A stretch of DNA of 59,161 nucleotides from Paenibacillus hunanensis (lineage in GTDB: Bacteria; Bacillota; Bacilli; Paenibacillales; Paenibacillaceae): assembly GCF_014645615.1 (NCBI RefSeq), contig NZ_BMMB01000014.1, positions 1-59,161 on the forward strand. Direction: 5' to 3'. Below are positions 8,773 through 18,781 of this stretch, one piece after another. The position numbers and the translations under genes were made by a program. The notes under the pieces were generated by a model, which saw only the letters and a list, made by a program, of their open reading frames with translations, searched no databases and was not told where the DNA came from. Numbering within the stretch: the first letter of the stretch is position 1; each line of letters opens with the position of its first letter.

Positions 8773-10436
8773 CGCTGTTCCTCCCTCTCCTGCCGAAGAC
8801 GCTCCTGCTGTTCACTCAGCATGACCGCTCTGGCTAAAGCTCTCGATTTGTTAAAGCATTCACGGTATTCACGATACGGGTCGGAATCGATAACGATTCC
8901 TGCCCCAGCCTGCATATAAGCAATATTATCTTTGACGGTTAATGTTCGGATAATAATATTTAATTCCATATTGCCGCTATAGTCAATCCAGCCCATCGAG
9001 CCGGTGTACGCGCCGCGTCTCGTTTGCTCGAGTTCTTCGATAATTTCCATGGTGCGGATTTTCGGTGCGCCTGTGATCGTGCCACCCGGGAAGGTCGCTG
9101 CAATCACATCATACACATCCTTATCCTCCGCAAGCTCTGCCTCAACACCGGATACGAGATGCATCACATGGGAATAGCGTTCGATTGTCATAAGCTCCGG
9201 TACACGCACACTTCCATAACGCGCAATTCTGCCCAGATCATTACGTTGTAAATCGACCAGCATAATATGCTCGGCACGTTCCTTTTCCGTTTGCAATAGT
9301 TCCTGCTCCATCGCTAGATCTTCCTGCTCGGTCGTGCCACGGCGTCTTGTACCTGCAATCGGACGTGCGGCAACGGCTCCATCACGTACAGATACAAGCA
9401 ATTCGGGTGAAGCAGACACCAGCTGAAAGCCTGGCAAACGCAATAATCCCATGTAAGGAGACGGATTCGTCAAACGTAGCCATTCATAGATCGACTCTGG
9501 CGTTCCCTCGATAGCACGTTCGCTACGCAGCGATAGATTGACCTGAAATACATCACCCTGTCCAATATAACGCTGTACCGATTGCACCGCCTGCTGAAAG
9601 GCTTGCTGTTCAAAACCGGTTGTAAAGCCATAGCCTTCGGTACGTGAATCCGCCAATGCGGCTGGATGCTGGTGCAATAGCTCGCGACGCTGTGTATCGG
9701 CCTTGCTTACAGTCGTCAGCCATTGCTGCCACTGTTGCGCCATCTGCTCAGCGAGCGCTGTTGCTAGCTCGTAATGCGCAGAACAAGTGACTGCTTCATT
9801 TGCCTGTATATCGGTAGTTGCTACTGGCAGGTGCACACAGCAATATAATTCTTTTTCCAGATGATCGACGACCCATAGCTGATCAAAGCGCAGCCATACA
9901 TACTCCGGTAAACCCAGCTCATTCGGCAATCGATTTGGTAAGCGTTCCAGTGAACGCGAAATATCGTAGCTGAGAAAGCCTGCACAGCCACCGATGAATG
10001 GCGGAGCTGCTTCTACGCGCGGAGCGCGGTAGCTCGACATCCATTGACGCAGTACATCCAGTGGCTTGCCATGATGCTGCTTCATTCCACGTATCTCATC
10101 TGCTAACTCGGTCTGCTGAAACGCTGACTCAGCAGATGATTGAGGTGAAGATAGCGATGCGACTTCTCCTGTCCAATCAACAGACAGCTCTTGCTCCTCA
10201 GCTTGCTCCAGATCACCGCTTAATATACCGGAAGGCTGCAAACCAAGATAGGTGTAGCGTCCGCCTTTGCCATTTTCCAGCAATACGGAATGAGGAAATT
10301 GCTCGCTCCACAGTACCTCCCAGCTCGCAGGCAGCAACTGTTCATGTAGCGGGATGCGCAGCAAATAAGGTAGATGCGTATAACCTTCCCCGCTCCATTG
10401 CTCCCACTGCTGTAAAGATATACATACTCTGGTCAA
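8769..10436 (-). CDS. pabB: aminodeoxychorismate synthase component I
   Basis: Converts chorismate and ammonia to aminodeoxychorismate, first step of p-aminobenzoate synthesis. The chorismate-binding C-terminal half carries PSPYMGLLRL, RPIAGTRRRG, the IERYSHVMHLVSG helix and PGGTITGAPKIRTMEII. The frame opens at ATG 10460, but that ATG has no ribosome site, whereas TTG at 10436 has GGAGG 8 nt upstream, so I place the start there (555 residues). It is the first gene of the pabB-pabA-pabC-folP-folB-folK operon. A weak promoter may lie near 10475-10505. Confidence 0.93.
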   Translation of the reverse strand: MTRVCISLQQWEQWSGEGYTHLPYLLRIPLHEQLLPASWEVLWSEQFPHSVLLENGKGGRYTYLGLQPSGILSGDLEQAEEQELSVDWTGEVASLSSPQSSAESAFQQTELADEIRGMKQHHGKPLDVLRQWMSSYRAPRVEAAPPFIGGCAGFLSYDISRSLERLPNRLPNELGLPEYVWLRFDQLWVVDHLEKELYCCVHLPVATTDIQANEAVTCSAHYELATALAEQMAQQWQQWLTTVSKADTQRRELLHQHPAALADSRTEGYGFTTGFEQQAFQQAVQSVQRYIGQGDVFQVNLSLRSERAIEGTPESIYEWLRLTNPSPYMGLLRLPGFQLVSASPELLVSVRDGAVAARPIAGTRRRGTTEQEDLAMEQELLQTEKERAEHIMLVDLQRNDLGRIARYGSVRVPELMTIERYSHVMHLVSGVEAELAEDKDVYDVIAATFPGGTITGAPKIRTMEIIEELEQTRRGAYTGSMGWIDYSGNMELNIIIRTLTVKDNIAYMQAGAGIVIDSDPYREYRECFNKSRALARAVMLSEQQERLRQEREEQR

Positions 10437-10536
10437 TCCTCGTTCCTCCAACCTGATCATGTGTAGTTTTTCGTTAGTATACTAAAGCGCAGTAGAATTG
10501 AGAAGAGCTTTCCTGACAGATCTGCACCGAGATAGC

Positions 10537-10578
10537 AAAAAGCCTCTGCTACAAATCCGAAGATCGGTGCAGAGGCTT
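10537..10578 (-). terminator. cysK terminator
   Basis: Ten-bp stem AAGCCTCTGC / GCAGAGGCTT followed by a T run on the minus strand, about 55 nt after the cysK stop. Confidence 0.85.
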
Positions 10579-10634
10579 ATCGTATACCCATCTAATTGCG
10601 CTGGAACGATGCGCTTCTAGCTGGGCTCCTATAA

Positions 10635-11573
10635 TTAAGATTCGAAGTTGTACAGTGGTGTACTCAGGTAACGCTCACCGTTACTTGGAATGATGACAAC
10701 GATACGCTTGCCTTTGCCAAGCTCTTTTGCCACTTTCAATGCAGCATGTACAGCCGCGCCAGAAGAAATACCGGACAGCACGCCCTCTTCCTTCGCCACA
10801 CGACGTGCCACTTCAAAAGCTTCCTCGTTCTCTACGTGAATGATCTCATCGTATACATTACGGTTCAAAATTTCAGGGATGAAGTTCGCGCCAATCCCTT
10901 GAATTTTGTGAGGGCCTGGTTGTCCACCCGCCAGAATTGGGGATGCCGCAGGCTCTACCGCATAGATTTTGATATCCGGGAAACGCTCTTTGAGCACTTC
11001 ACCTGCACCCGTGATTGTACCACCTGTACCAATACCTGCGATAAAGGCATCCAGGGAGCCGCCGATCGAATCGATCGCTTCCACGATCTCTGGACCTGTC
11101 GTTTCACGGTGAATTTTCACGTTCGCTTTATTTTTGAATTGCTCTGCCATAAAGTAGTCAGGATTCTCCTGTACGATACTTTCGGCTTTTTTAACCGCAC
11201 CGTTCATACCTTCGGAACCCGGAGTCAGCACCAGCTCAGCGCCGTAAGCACGCAGCAGATTGCGACGCTCCAAGCTCATCGTTTCCGGCATTACGATCAC
11301 GCATTTATAGCCTTTTGCCGCAGCGACCATCGCCAGACCAATCCCTGTGTTACCGCTCGTCGCTTCAACGATGGTACCACCTGGTTTCAAAAGGCCTTGC
11401 TTTTCCGCTTCTTCTACGATGCTGATCGCAATACGATCCTTTACACTGGAGCCTGGATTTTGATATTCCAGCTTCAGATAGATTTCTGCGCTATCTTCCG
11501 GCACTACACGGTTCAAACGAACGAGTGGAGTTCCTCCGATCAATTCTGTCACACTATTTACGACTTTTGCCAT
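10635..11573 (-). CDS. cysK: cysteine synthase A (O-acetylserine sulfhydrylase)
   Basis: PLP enzyme making cysteine from O-acetylserine and sulfide. The 312 residues contain the PLP lysine K45 in GSSVKDRIA, the substrate loop TSGNTGIGLA (near 69-78) and the phosphate loop GTGGTITGAG. GAAGGAGGG lies 8 nt before the ATG. A strong promoter with an overlapping palindrome lies upstream, and a terminator follows, so it is probably monocistronic. Confidence 0.97.
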   Translation of the reverse strand: MAKVVNSVTELIGGTPLVRLNRVVPEDSAEIYLKLEYQNPGSSVKDRIAISIVEEAEKQGLLKPGGTIVEATSGNTGIGLAMVAAAKGYKCVIVMPETMSLERRNLLRAYGAELVLTPGSEGMNGAVKKAESIVQENPDYFMAEQFKNKANVKIHRETTGPEIVEAIDSIGGSLDAFIAGIGTGGTITGAGEVLKERFPDIKIYAVEPAASPILAGGQPGPHKIQGIGANFIPEILNRNVYDEIIHVENEEAFEVARRVAKEEGVLSGISSGAAVHAALKVAKELGKGKRIVVIIPSNGERYLSTPLYNFES

Positions 11574-11673
11574 GCCTGTTGCCCTCCTTCAAATAATAGA
11601 ACGTAGCGATGATAGAACGCTATATGTGTAATCTATGCTAATCCGAGTAAAACAGTAGGTATTAATATAATTA

Positions 11674-11702
11674 ATATTATCAATACGCTAAGGCATTGTC
11701 AA
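11674..11702 (-). promoter_or_regulatory. cysK promoter with overlapping palindrome
   Basis: Minus strand: -35 TTGACA at 11697-11702, 17-nt spacer, -10 TAATAT at 11674-11679. A perfect inverted repeat TATTAAT-nnn-ATTAATA (11660-11676) overlaps the end of the -10 and the start site, where a repressor would act. B. subtilis cysK is controlled by the Rrf2-family repressor CymR; assignment of this site to CymR is inference. Confidence 0.75.
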
Positions 11703-11720
11703 TGTCACAGCACTAGAATC

Positions 11721-12638
11721 CTACGGTTTAGCAGACAAAATATAGGCACTGTACTTCTTACGAAGCTCCTGCTCAATCTCATTCAGGGGTCTTGCCTGCT
11801 CTAATGCGATTTTACGGCGTGCGGTTTCCGAGCTTATTTCCAGATGAGCGGATTGTGACTGGCGAATATCAATCACCTGAACAACGGCATAGCCACCATT
11901 ACTCAGCTTGATCGGCCCGACAATATCACCGGGCTGCATCGTCTGGATCGCCTTCATCACTTCAGATGGCTGAAAGGGATCGTCGTCGTCGATCCAGCCA
12001 AGTGCGCCTCCTTTGTTAGAGGAAAAGCCATCGGTCGACACCTGCTTGGCGATATCGGCAAAAGAATCACCATTTTCGATGCGCTGTACTGCTTCGCTCG
12101 CGCTTTCTTCATCATCGGTTTTGATCCAGGCCAGCTCGTATTGCCGCTTTTGATCGCTTTGTTGTTCATTTTGCTGAATGTACTGATTGACCTGCTCATC
12201 GCTCACTTGAATATTCACCGTGGCGATCTTTTCCAGCTCAATCTGATATTTGGATTCCTCGCGCAGATCCTGACGACTGAGCCCGAACTGACTGCTCATT
12301 TCCTTATAAAAGGCTTCCGGTGAGCTATAGCCACTCATGCGCTCCTGCAAGTTATCATCGATCTCCTGCTCGCTTACTCCAATATGCAGTGTCTGTGCTT
12401 CCATGCTGACGACACGTCGATTTAGCATTTGCAGCAAAATCTCCTGCCCGTATCGTTTCTTCAATTCGGCGGTCCATTGGTCGTCACTGATCGTGTCGTT
12501 GCCTACGACAGCTACAGCCGAGCTATTGCTGCCAGAATGCTGAACTGCCCGGATGACCCAAAAGGCTCCGAGCAGCATAATAATGACTATGATCAAGACC
12601 ATGACGGCTGTCCGTAAGGGTGATTTATCCTTCGTCAT
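11721..12638 (-). CDS. membrane-anchored PpiC-type peptidyl-prolyl isomerase
   Basis: Probable extracellular foldase anchored in the membrane. The 305-residue protein has an N-terminal hydrophobic segment (about 10-31) with no lipobox, a SurA-like N-terminal region (40-130), and a parvulin domain (about 165-255, with the RIENGDSFADIAKQVSTDG and GGALGWID stretches). It resembles B. subtilis YacD in position and layout. A second foldase, PrsA, is at 29523-30638. It lies 15 nt downstream of hslO. Confidence 0.85.
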   Translation of the reverse strand: MTKDKSPLRTAVMVLIIVIIMLLGAFWVIRAVQHSGSNSSAVAVVGNDTISDDQWTAELKKRYGQEILLQMLNRRVVSMEAQTLHIGVSEQEIDDNLQERMSGYSSPEAFYKEMSSQFGLSRQDLREESKYQIELEKIATVNIQVSDEQVNQYIQQNEQQSDQKRQYELAWIKTDDEESASEAVQRIENGDSFADIAKQVSTDGFSSNKGGALGWIDDDDPFQPSEVMKAIQTMQPGDIVGPIKLSNGGYAVVQVIDIRQSQSAHLEISSETARRKIALEQARPLNEIEQELRKKYSAYILSAKP

Positions 12639-12653
12639 ATGTCTTGGCTTCCC

Positions 12654-13547
12654 TTAGTTTTTCGCTTCAGCGAGAAGCTTTTCCAGATCAGCACGGTGGA
12701 ATTGGTACTTCTCATTACAGAAGTGGCACACAACCTCTGCCTGACCATCCTCCTCGATCAGCTGAGTCAATTCCGTTTCGCCCAGACTAACCAGTGTCTG
12801 CTCGACACGCTCGCGAGAACAGGAGCATTTGAACATGATGTCCATCTGATCCATAATCTCCACATCCGGTAGCATCCGCTTCAGCATATCCTCCAGCTCC
12901 AGGCCCTGCTCCAGCAAGGTTGTTACTGGTGGCATCTCAGATAATGCCTTCTCAATCGCATCAATCTCTTTATCTGACAGGCCAGGCAGCAGCTGCAAAA
13001 TAAATCCACCTGCTACGATGACCGAATTATCGTTCTCCACTAATACGCCAACGCCGACAGCAGAAGGGGTCTGCTCCGATGTTGCAAAATAGTACGTAAA
13101 GTCTTCGCCCAGCTCTCCCGATACGATCGGCACACTACCGCGATATGGCTCCTTTAAGCCAAGATCCTTGATCACATAAATAAAGCCTTCCGTACCGACA
13201 ACGCCAGCCACATCCAGTTTACCTTTTGCATTACTTGGCAAATGTACATGCGGATTGTCGACGTAGCCACGCACTTCACCTTTGGCATTCGCATCAGCGA
13301 CAATTTGTCCGATTGGGCCGTTACCTTTCACCTGAATCGTTAATTTTTCTTCGCCCTTGAGCATTGCGCCCATCATGGCTGCTGTACTAAGTGTACGACC
13401 AAGTGCAGCTGTTGCAGTCGGCCAGGTGTCATGACGACGACGTAGCTCCTCGACCAGTTCTGTTGAACGCACAGCAAATGCGCGCACCTTACCATTCATT
13501 GCGATACCACGAATCAAACGATCCGCCTTGTGATTATGTTGTTCCAT
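12654..13547 (-). CDS. hslO: redox-regulated chaperone Hsp33
   Basis: Holdase chaperone switched on by oxidation. The 297-residue protein ends with the four zinc cysteines C241, C243 (CSC), C274 and C277 (CHFC) that form disulfides under oxidative stress. The ATG is preceded by AGAGGAG. A good promoter is at 13690-13718, and the foldase gene follows 15 nt after the stop. Confidence 0.96.
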   Translation of the reverse strand: MEQHNHKADRLIRGIAMNGKVRAFAVRSTELVEELRRRHDTWPTATAALGRTLSTAAMMGAMLKGEEKLTIQVKGNGPIGQIVADANAKGEVRGYVDNPHVHLPSNAKGKLDVAGVVGTEGFIYVIKDLGLKEPYRGSVPIVSGELGEDFTYYFATSEQTPSAVGVGVLVENDNSVIVAGGFILQLLPGLSDKEIDAIEKALSEMPPVTTLLEQGLELEDMLKRMLPDVEIMDQMDIMFKCSCSRERVEQTLVSLGETELTQLIEEDGQAEVVCHFCNEKYQFHRADLEKLLAEAKN

Positions 13548-13689
13548 CTATATAAACTCCTCTCGATTGTACATCGCTTGTTCCTGTTATTGATACATAA
13601 AGGACATGTTCTATTATATTGCACATTACCCGATAATTCGAATACGATTGCATGTTCTATGCTCCAACCATCCAGGTTTAGCAACTTCT

Positions 13690-13718
13690 ATTGTAATTAG
13701 ACGCCAAACTGTCGTCAA
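13690..13718 (-). promoter_or_regulatory. hslO promoter
   Basis: Minus strand: -35 TTGACG at 13713-13718, 17-nt spacer, -10 TACAAT at 13690-13695, in the 190-nt gap between coaX and hslO. Confidence 0.7.
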
Positions 13719-13739
13719 AAGTTTTGCAGATACGGGCTT

Positions 13740-14537
13740 TTAGGCGTCATTACGCGACGACGAACGATTCGCCGTCCGATTACGCTCATAGATCAGACGT
13801 AGCCCTTCCAGCGTAAGCAGTGGATTCACCTCGCTGACGGTGTCCGTTTCATCGGCGATCAATGCGGCAAGCCCACCTGTCGCAATCACACGTGCTTCTT
13901 CGCCCAGCTCACTGCGAATACGTTTGACAATACCATCCACCTGACCTGCATAGCCATAAATGATACCGGACTGCATCGCATGGATCGTATTGCGCCCAAT
14001 TACACGCCGTGGCTTCTCCAGCTCGATATTAGGCAACTTGGAGGCACGCTGATATAACGCCTCGGTCGAAATGCCAATACCCGGCACAATCGCTCCGCCC
14101 AGATAATTCGAGCCGGCATCGATACAATCAAAGGTAGTCGCCGTACCAAAATCAACTACGATCACAGGGCTGCCATAGATCGCAATCGCCGCTACCGCAT
14201 TGGCAATCCGATCCGCACCGACCTCACGCGGATTCTCATAACGCAAATTCAGACCGGTGCGTATGCCCGGTCCGACAATGATAGGGGTATGGTGCAAATA
14301 TTTCTGACACATCTCCTCAAGCGTATGCATAATCGAAGGCACCACGGATGAAATGATAATGCCTTCCAGTTCCTCTGCTGACACACCGGACATATGGAAT
14401 AGCTGATGAATCGTCACACCATATTCATCCGGTGTCGCCTGGCGATTGGTGCTGATACGAAAATGGTGCAGCAGGCTCTCTCCTCTATACATGCCAAATA
14501 CGATATTCGTATTGCCAATATCAATCACCAGTATCAA
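13740..14537 (-). CDS. coaX: type III pantothenate kinase
   Basis: Phosphorylates pantothenate, first step to coenzyme A. The 265 residues show the ASKHA-fold marks DIGNTNIVFG (6-15), GADRIANA and DFGTATTFD. The start is TTG at 14537, preceded by AGAAGGAG; no ATG is available near it. It begins 6 nt after nadC and likely shares its transcript. Confidence 0.95.
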   Translation of the reverse strand: MILVIDIGNTNIVFGMYRGESLLHHFRISTNRQATPDEYGVTIHQLFHMSGVSAEELEGIIISSVVPSIMHTLEEMCQKYLHHTPIIVGPGIRTGLNLRYENPREVGADRIANAVAAIAIYGSPVIVVDFGTATTFDCIDAGSNYLGGAIVPGIGISTEALYQRASKLPNIELEKPRRVIGRNTIHAMQSGIIYGYAGQVDGIVKRIRSELGEEARVIATGGLAALIADETDTVSEVNPLLTLEGLRLIYERNRTANRSSSRNDA

Positions 14538-14543
14538 TAGGGG

Positions 14544-15407
14544 TCACTCCTTCTTTTTGGCTCCCAGGTCAAGGCTAATATCCAGATTCTCAAATGAATA
14601 CGTTAGCCTGCCGACCGATATGATATCTATACCCGTTTCGGCAAGCTCACGAATAGTATCCAGCGAGACATTACCAGAGGCTTCAATTCGAACATGGGGA
14701 CGTGCCTGACGAATACGGGTTACTGCCTCTCGCATCATCGATGGCTCCATATTATCCAGCATAATAATATCGGCGCCACTATCCAGCGCTACATCCACCT
14801 GCTGTAGCGATTCCGTCTCCACTTCAATGGTCATCGTATGCGGAATCACAGCACGGGCTGCTTGTACCGCTTCGGCAATCCCACCCGCAGCCTTGATATG
14901 ATTATCCTTGATCATAACAGCATCATATAATCCAAAGCGGTGATTAGCCCCACCGCCTACACGTACAGCATACTTTTCTAGCATCCGGTGACCTGGTGTC
15001 GTCTTGCGTGTATCGACCAGACGAACGGGCAGGTCTTCAATCCGACTAACATATTCAGCGGTACGGGTCGCAATGCCAGACATACGCTGTAGTAAATTAA
15101 GAGCCAGTCGCTCTCCAGTTAATAGAGAATGCGTACTGCCCTCTACTTCTGCTATAATATCACCTTTTTGCACCGTTTGTCCCTCTGTTGCGATCGCTTG
15201 AAAATGAAGCTCTGGATCAACGGTGCGAAATACATGCTCGGCTACAGGCAGTCCAGCAAGCACACCTGCCTGCTTGGCATGAATGACCGCGCGACTCTGA
15301 TGCCCCTGTGGAACGGTCACTGCGGTCGTCACATCACCTGATCCTACATCCTCCTGTAGCCATAGCTTGATCCATGAAGTCAGTCCTTCCTGATATCCAT
15401 TAAACAT
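14544..15407 (-). CDS. nadC: nicotinate-nucleotide pyrophosphorylase (quinolinate phosphoribosyltransferase)
   Basis: Decarboxylating transfer of quinolinate to PRPP, giving nicotinate mononucleotide. It has 287 residues. Quinolinate-binding motifs are visible in TRKTTPGHRMLEKYAV and GGGANHRFGLYDAVMIKDNH, and the phosphoribosyl part at MLDNMEP. Its ATG overlaps the end of nadB by 8 nt, with GGAGA upstream, so the two are coupled. Confidence 0.97.
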   Translation of the reverse strand: MFNGYQEGLTSWIKLWLQEDVGSGDVTTAVTVPQGHQSRAVIHAKQAGVLAGLPVAEHVFRTVDPELHFQAIATEGQTVQKGDIIAEVEGSTHSLLTGERLALNLLQRMSGIATRTAEYVSRIEDLPVRLVDTRKTTPGHRMLEKYAVRVGGGANHRFGLYDAVMIKDNHIKAAGGIAEAVQAARAVIPHTMTIEVETESLQQVDVALDSGADIIMLDNMEPSMMREAVTRIRQARPHVRIEASGNVSLDTIRELAETGIDIISVGRLTYSFENLDISLDLGAKKKE

Positions 15408-17277
15408 GATCCATTGTCTCCTCCATTAGCCCATTATGAATGTGCTGAATCGAATGCTGGTGCCAGCTTGCATCATCGCGCTGCGGGAAATCCTCCCGGT
15501 AATGTCCGCCGCGACTTTCCTCGCGATGCAGCGCTGCCTGCATGATCAATAAACCGCTAATCACCATGTTATTAAGCTCCAAATATTCGCGTTTACGAGC
15601 AAGCTCTTGTTTTGAAGCATTCTCCGTTATCTGGTAGTCATACAGATGCTCATATAGCTGCTGTAAATACTGAATTCCTTGCTGTAAGGTATGAGCATGA
15701 CGACGAATACCTGCATATGAAGTCATCCAGCGTTGCAGCTGTGATCGTAGCGCTGGAAGTGTAGCTTCATCTGTTAGCGATAGACAATCGCTTAGCACCT
15801 TCTGTGTTGTGGTTGTCTCCACTAGACTTACTTCTGATCGTGCCGCCAAATCTACTACTCTATTCGACCATTCGGAAGCTTCAGACGATGTATGAAGCTG
15901 TAGCTGTAGTTGTACAGGCATAGCAGCCCATGCAGCTTCGCCAACGACGATAGGCTGATCGGCGGTTGTGAATTTATTTACATTTATAGGGTCGGCAAAA
16001 TGAATGCAGTCGCTGATCTGATGGAGGGGTGTATGATGTAACGCTCCAGCACTCGGTTGCAGCTCTATAATTCGCTGTGCGATTCGACTACCATATACAA
16101 TCGCTTCGGATAAGGAGTTGCTCGCCAATCGATTCGCTCCGTGAATGCCAGTCGAGGACACCTCACCACAGGCAAAAAGACGAGGCAGTGTACTCTCACC
16201 ATGATGATCTGTACGGATACCGCCCATCATATAGTGTGCTGCTGGTGCAACCGGAATCCAGTCCTGTGCTAGATTGATCCCGTATTGCAGACAGGTTCGG
16301 TAAATGGTCGGAAAACGCTCGGCTAGCTGCTCTTCTGGCTCATGGGTAATATCCAGATAGACAAAATCGCTATGCTCACGTTCCAGTTCACTCACAATCG
16401 CACGAGCGACAATATCACGCGGCGCCAGATCGCGTAGCGGATGATAACGTTCCATAAATGCCTCACCCAGTCGATTACGCAAAATCGCTCCTTCCCCACG
16501 CACAGCCTCCGAGATCAGAAAGCATGGCGCACCCGGCTGACAGAGCGCTGTCGGATGAAATTGAATAAATTCCATATCACGCAGCACCGCTCCTGCACGG
16601 TAAGCGAGTGCAATACCGTCTGCTGTGGCTACCGCAGGATTGGTCGTATGCTCATACAGCTGTCCGCTTCCACCTGTACATAATACCGTCGCATCCGCGT
16701 ATACAGTGACCACTTCTCCATCCGGTCGCTGGACAATCGCACCGATACATTCGCCAGCATCATTTTTAATCAGCTCGATTGTAAAATGGTACTCCCACAC
16801 GTCAATACGAGGCTGCTGACGTACCCGGTCAGATAATGCACGTACGATCTCATACCCGGTCGAATCTCCATTCGCATGTAAAATGCGGCGGTGACTGTGC
16901 GCTCCTTCTCGGGTTAGCTCCAGCTGTCCATCACGGGCATCAAATGCAGTACCAAGTCGAATCAGATCCTGCACACGCTTCGGCCCCTCCTGCACAAGTA
17001 GCTCTACAGCTTGACGATCACATAGTCCTGCCCCAGCAAGTAGCGTATCCTCAAGGTGGAAGGATGGCGCATCGTCCTCTGCCATAACTGCGGCGATACC
17101 GCCCTGTGCATAGCGTGTATTGCTCTCCATCAGCTTATCCTTTGTGATTAAGAGCACGTTCTTAGATTCACTTACTTCAATAGCGGTAAATAATCCGGCA
17201 ATTCCTGTCCCGATGATCAATACATCCGTATGAACAATCGAATCACTATTCGTAACGGTTCGTTGTCGCTCTGGCAT
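15400..17277 (-). CDS. nadB: L-aspartate oxidase
   Basis: FAD enzyme oxidising aspartate to iminoaspartate for quinolinate synthesis. The FAD motif IIGTGIAGL lies near residues 21-29, followed by RYAQGGIAA, IQFHPTALC and HGANRLASNSLSEA. At 625 residues it is longer than the usual 510-540; the extra length is in the C-terminal half, which is rich in Gln and His. The start at 17277 (MPERQR) avoids overlap with nadA; the frame is open to 17376. The ribosome site is modest. Confidence 0.95.
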   Translation of the reverse strand: MPERQRTVTNSDSIVHTDVLIIGTGIAGLFTAIEVSESKNVLLITKDKLMESNTRYAQGGIAAVMAEDDAPSFHLEDTLLAGAGLCDRQAVELLVQEGPKRVQDLIRLGTAFDARDGQLELTREGAHSHRRILHANGDSTGYEIVRALSDRVRQQPRIDVWEYHFTIELIKNDAGECIGAIVQRPDGEVVTVYADATVLCTGGSGQLYEHTTNPAVATADGIALAYRAGAVLRDMEFIQFHPTALCQPGAPCFLISEAVRGEGAILRNRLGEAFMERYHPLRDLAPRDIVARAIVSELEREHSDFVYLDITHEPEEQLAERFPTIYRTCLQYGINLAQDWIPVAPAAHYMMGGIRTDHHGESTLPRLFACGEVSSTGIHGANRLASNSLSEAIVYGSRIAQRIIELQPSAGALHHTPLHQISDCIHFADPINVNKFTTADQPIVVGEAAWAAMPVQLQLQLHTSSEASEWSNRVVDLAARSEVSLVETTTTQKVLSDCLSLTDEATLPALRSQLQRWMTSYAGIRRHAHTLQQGIQYLQQLYEHLYDYQITENASKQELARKREYLELNNMVISGLLIMQAALHREESRGGHYREDFPQRDDASWHQHSIQHIHNGLMEETMDHV

Positions 17278-17329
17278 GTTCACGCCTGCCTTTCTCTGGT
17301 CAACATAACGATGATCGTAGCTTATGCGA

Positions 17330-18274
17330 TTAAGACGAGGAAACTTCCAGCATGCGCTCCAGCGAGACACGCGCACGATCCGCTACAGCTGGCGGTACAT
17401 AGATTTGTGGCTTCATCGTTTCGAGACAGTTCACCAGCTTTTTAAGATTGTTCACCTTCATATTCGGGCAAACGAGATATTTACTGGCAAAATGGAAGCT
17501 TTTATCCGGGCTGTCCTTGCGAAGCTGATAGCCTGTACCATCTTCCGTACCTACGATAAATTCCTGACAATCGGATTCCTTACAATATTTAATAATCGCC
17601 GTTGTACTACCAACAAAGTCACCAAGCGCTACAACCTCAGGACGACATTCTGGATGAACGACAAACTGCGCATTAGGATATTTCGCTTTCATTTCGAACA
17701 CATCTTTCACCGTCAGCATATCGTGGGTATTGCAATAGCCTTCCCAGATGATCATCTTCTTATCGGTATGCTGCTGCACATAGTGACCAAGATTTTTATC
17801 TGGCACCCAGATGATCTCATCAGAATCAACAGATTGAATGACTTTGACCGCGTTAGCCGAGGTACAGCAAATGTCTGTTTCCGCCTTCACGTCCGCAGAG
17901 GAATTGATGTACGTGACTACTTTGGCATTAGGATGCTTTTCCTTCAAACGGCGTAGCCCATCCACATTCACCATATCTGCCATCGGGCAACCAGCGCGCT
18001 CGTCAGGAATGATGACCGTTTTGTTCGGTGCGAGAATTTTGGCGCTTTCGCCCATAAAATGAACACCGCAAAATACAATCGTATCCGCATCCGTCTGCGC
18101 TGCTTTTTGTGCCAGCAAAAACGAATCACCACGGAAATCGGCAACCTCTTGAATCTCATCACGCTGATAATAATGCGCCAGAATAATAGCATTACGCTCT
18201 TTCTTCAGCTGTAGCAGACGTTCACGAAGCTCTGCATCACGCTCTGCTTTCTTTTCAAGTGCTAACGCTTCCAT
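17330..18274 (-). CDS. nadA: quinolinate synthase A
   Basis: 4Fe-4S enzyme condensing iminoaspartate with dihydroxyacetone phosphate to quinolinate. Three cluster cysteines are visible in AGCPMAD (C96), HPECRPE and VCPNMKVNN. About 314 residues. I place the start at the second of tandem ATGs (18274, MEALALEKK) with GGGAG 8 nt upstream; ATG 18277 is equally close, and a GTG at 18325 would add 17 residues but has a poor ribosome site. It is first in nadA-nadB-nadC-coaX. Confidence 0.94.
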   Translation of the reverse strand: MEALALEKKAERDAELRERLLQLKKERNAIILAHYYQRDEIQEVADFRGDSFLLAQKAAQTDADTIVFCGVHFMGESAKILAPNKTVIIPDERAGCPMADMVNVDGLRRLKEKHPNAKVVTYINSSADVKAETDICCTSANAVKVIQSVDSDEIIWVPDKNLGHYVQQHTDKKMIIWEGYCNTHDMLTVKDVFEMKAKYPNAQFVVHPECRPEVVALGDFVGSTTAIIKYCKESDCQEFIVGTEDGTGYQLRKDSPDKSFHFASKYLVCPNMKVNNLKKLVNCLETMKPQIYVPPAVADRARVSLERMLEVSSS

Positions 18275-18465
18275 CATTTCATCTCCCTGTTGTTTGAGAC
18301 ACTTTTCACAATGTTGCTTACCCACGTTCCTTGTCTGCTGTCAAAATAAAGTGATCGCTATGCTAACTTCTGTGATCTTCACTTTGCATTAGCAGAACAA
18401 AGATTGTGAAAAAAATTGCGTACTCCTGTGTAAAATGTGTCCAATTTGTGATAAACTTCCCCAAT

Positions 18466-18495
18466 AATGTACACAATGTAGCGGTCGCTTGTCAA
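18466..18495 (-). promoter_or_regulatory. nadA operon promoter
   Basis: Minus strand: -35 TTGACA at 18490-18495, 18-nt spacer, -10 TACATT at 18466-18471. Around and downstream are several TGTG(T)/ACACA half-sites (18415-18475) that could bind a repressor. NAD synthesis is repressed by NadR/NiaR-type proteins in Bacillales, but I cannot match a known site. Confidence 0.6.
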
Positions 18496-18673
18496 TCTTC
18501 AAATTGTGGAAGATGATTAAAATTTTAGACGATCAGGTGGCAGACTGACTTCTCGCTTACACAATACGGATGCGTCTTCAAGTAAAGGACAGTAATCTAC
18601 TGACCTCCCCTCCATATGCCTCTAGTTAAACCATCGATATTAACCTAGCTGTAACAAAACAGATATAACAAAA

Positions 18674-18706
18674 AAACCTCCGAAGAAATACATCCTTCGG
18701 AGGTTT
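18674..18706 (-). terminator. ftsH terminator
   Basis: Twelve-bp perfect stem AAACCTCCGAAG / CTTCGGAGGTTT with a 9-nt loop and a T run on the minus strand, about 75 nt after the ftsH stop. Confidence 0.88.
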
Positions 18707-18781
18707 ATCATGTACATCCATATGGGATACTGCAATTACCTGCATCACAGGCTGTTCAAAAATAACGATGGAAATGCTGGA

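Noticed and set aside
10746..11606. 286-codon plus-strand open frame opposite cysK
   Set aside because: Shadow of cysK codon usage; no recognisable domain.
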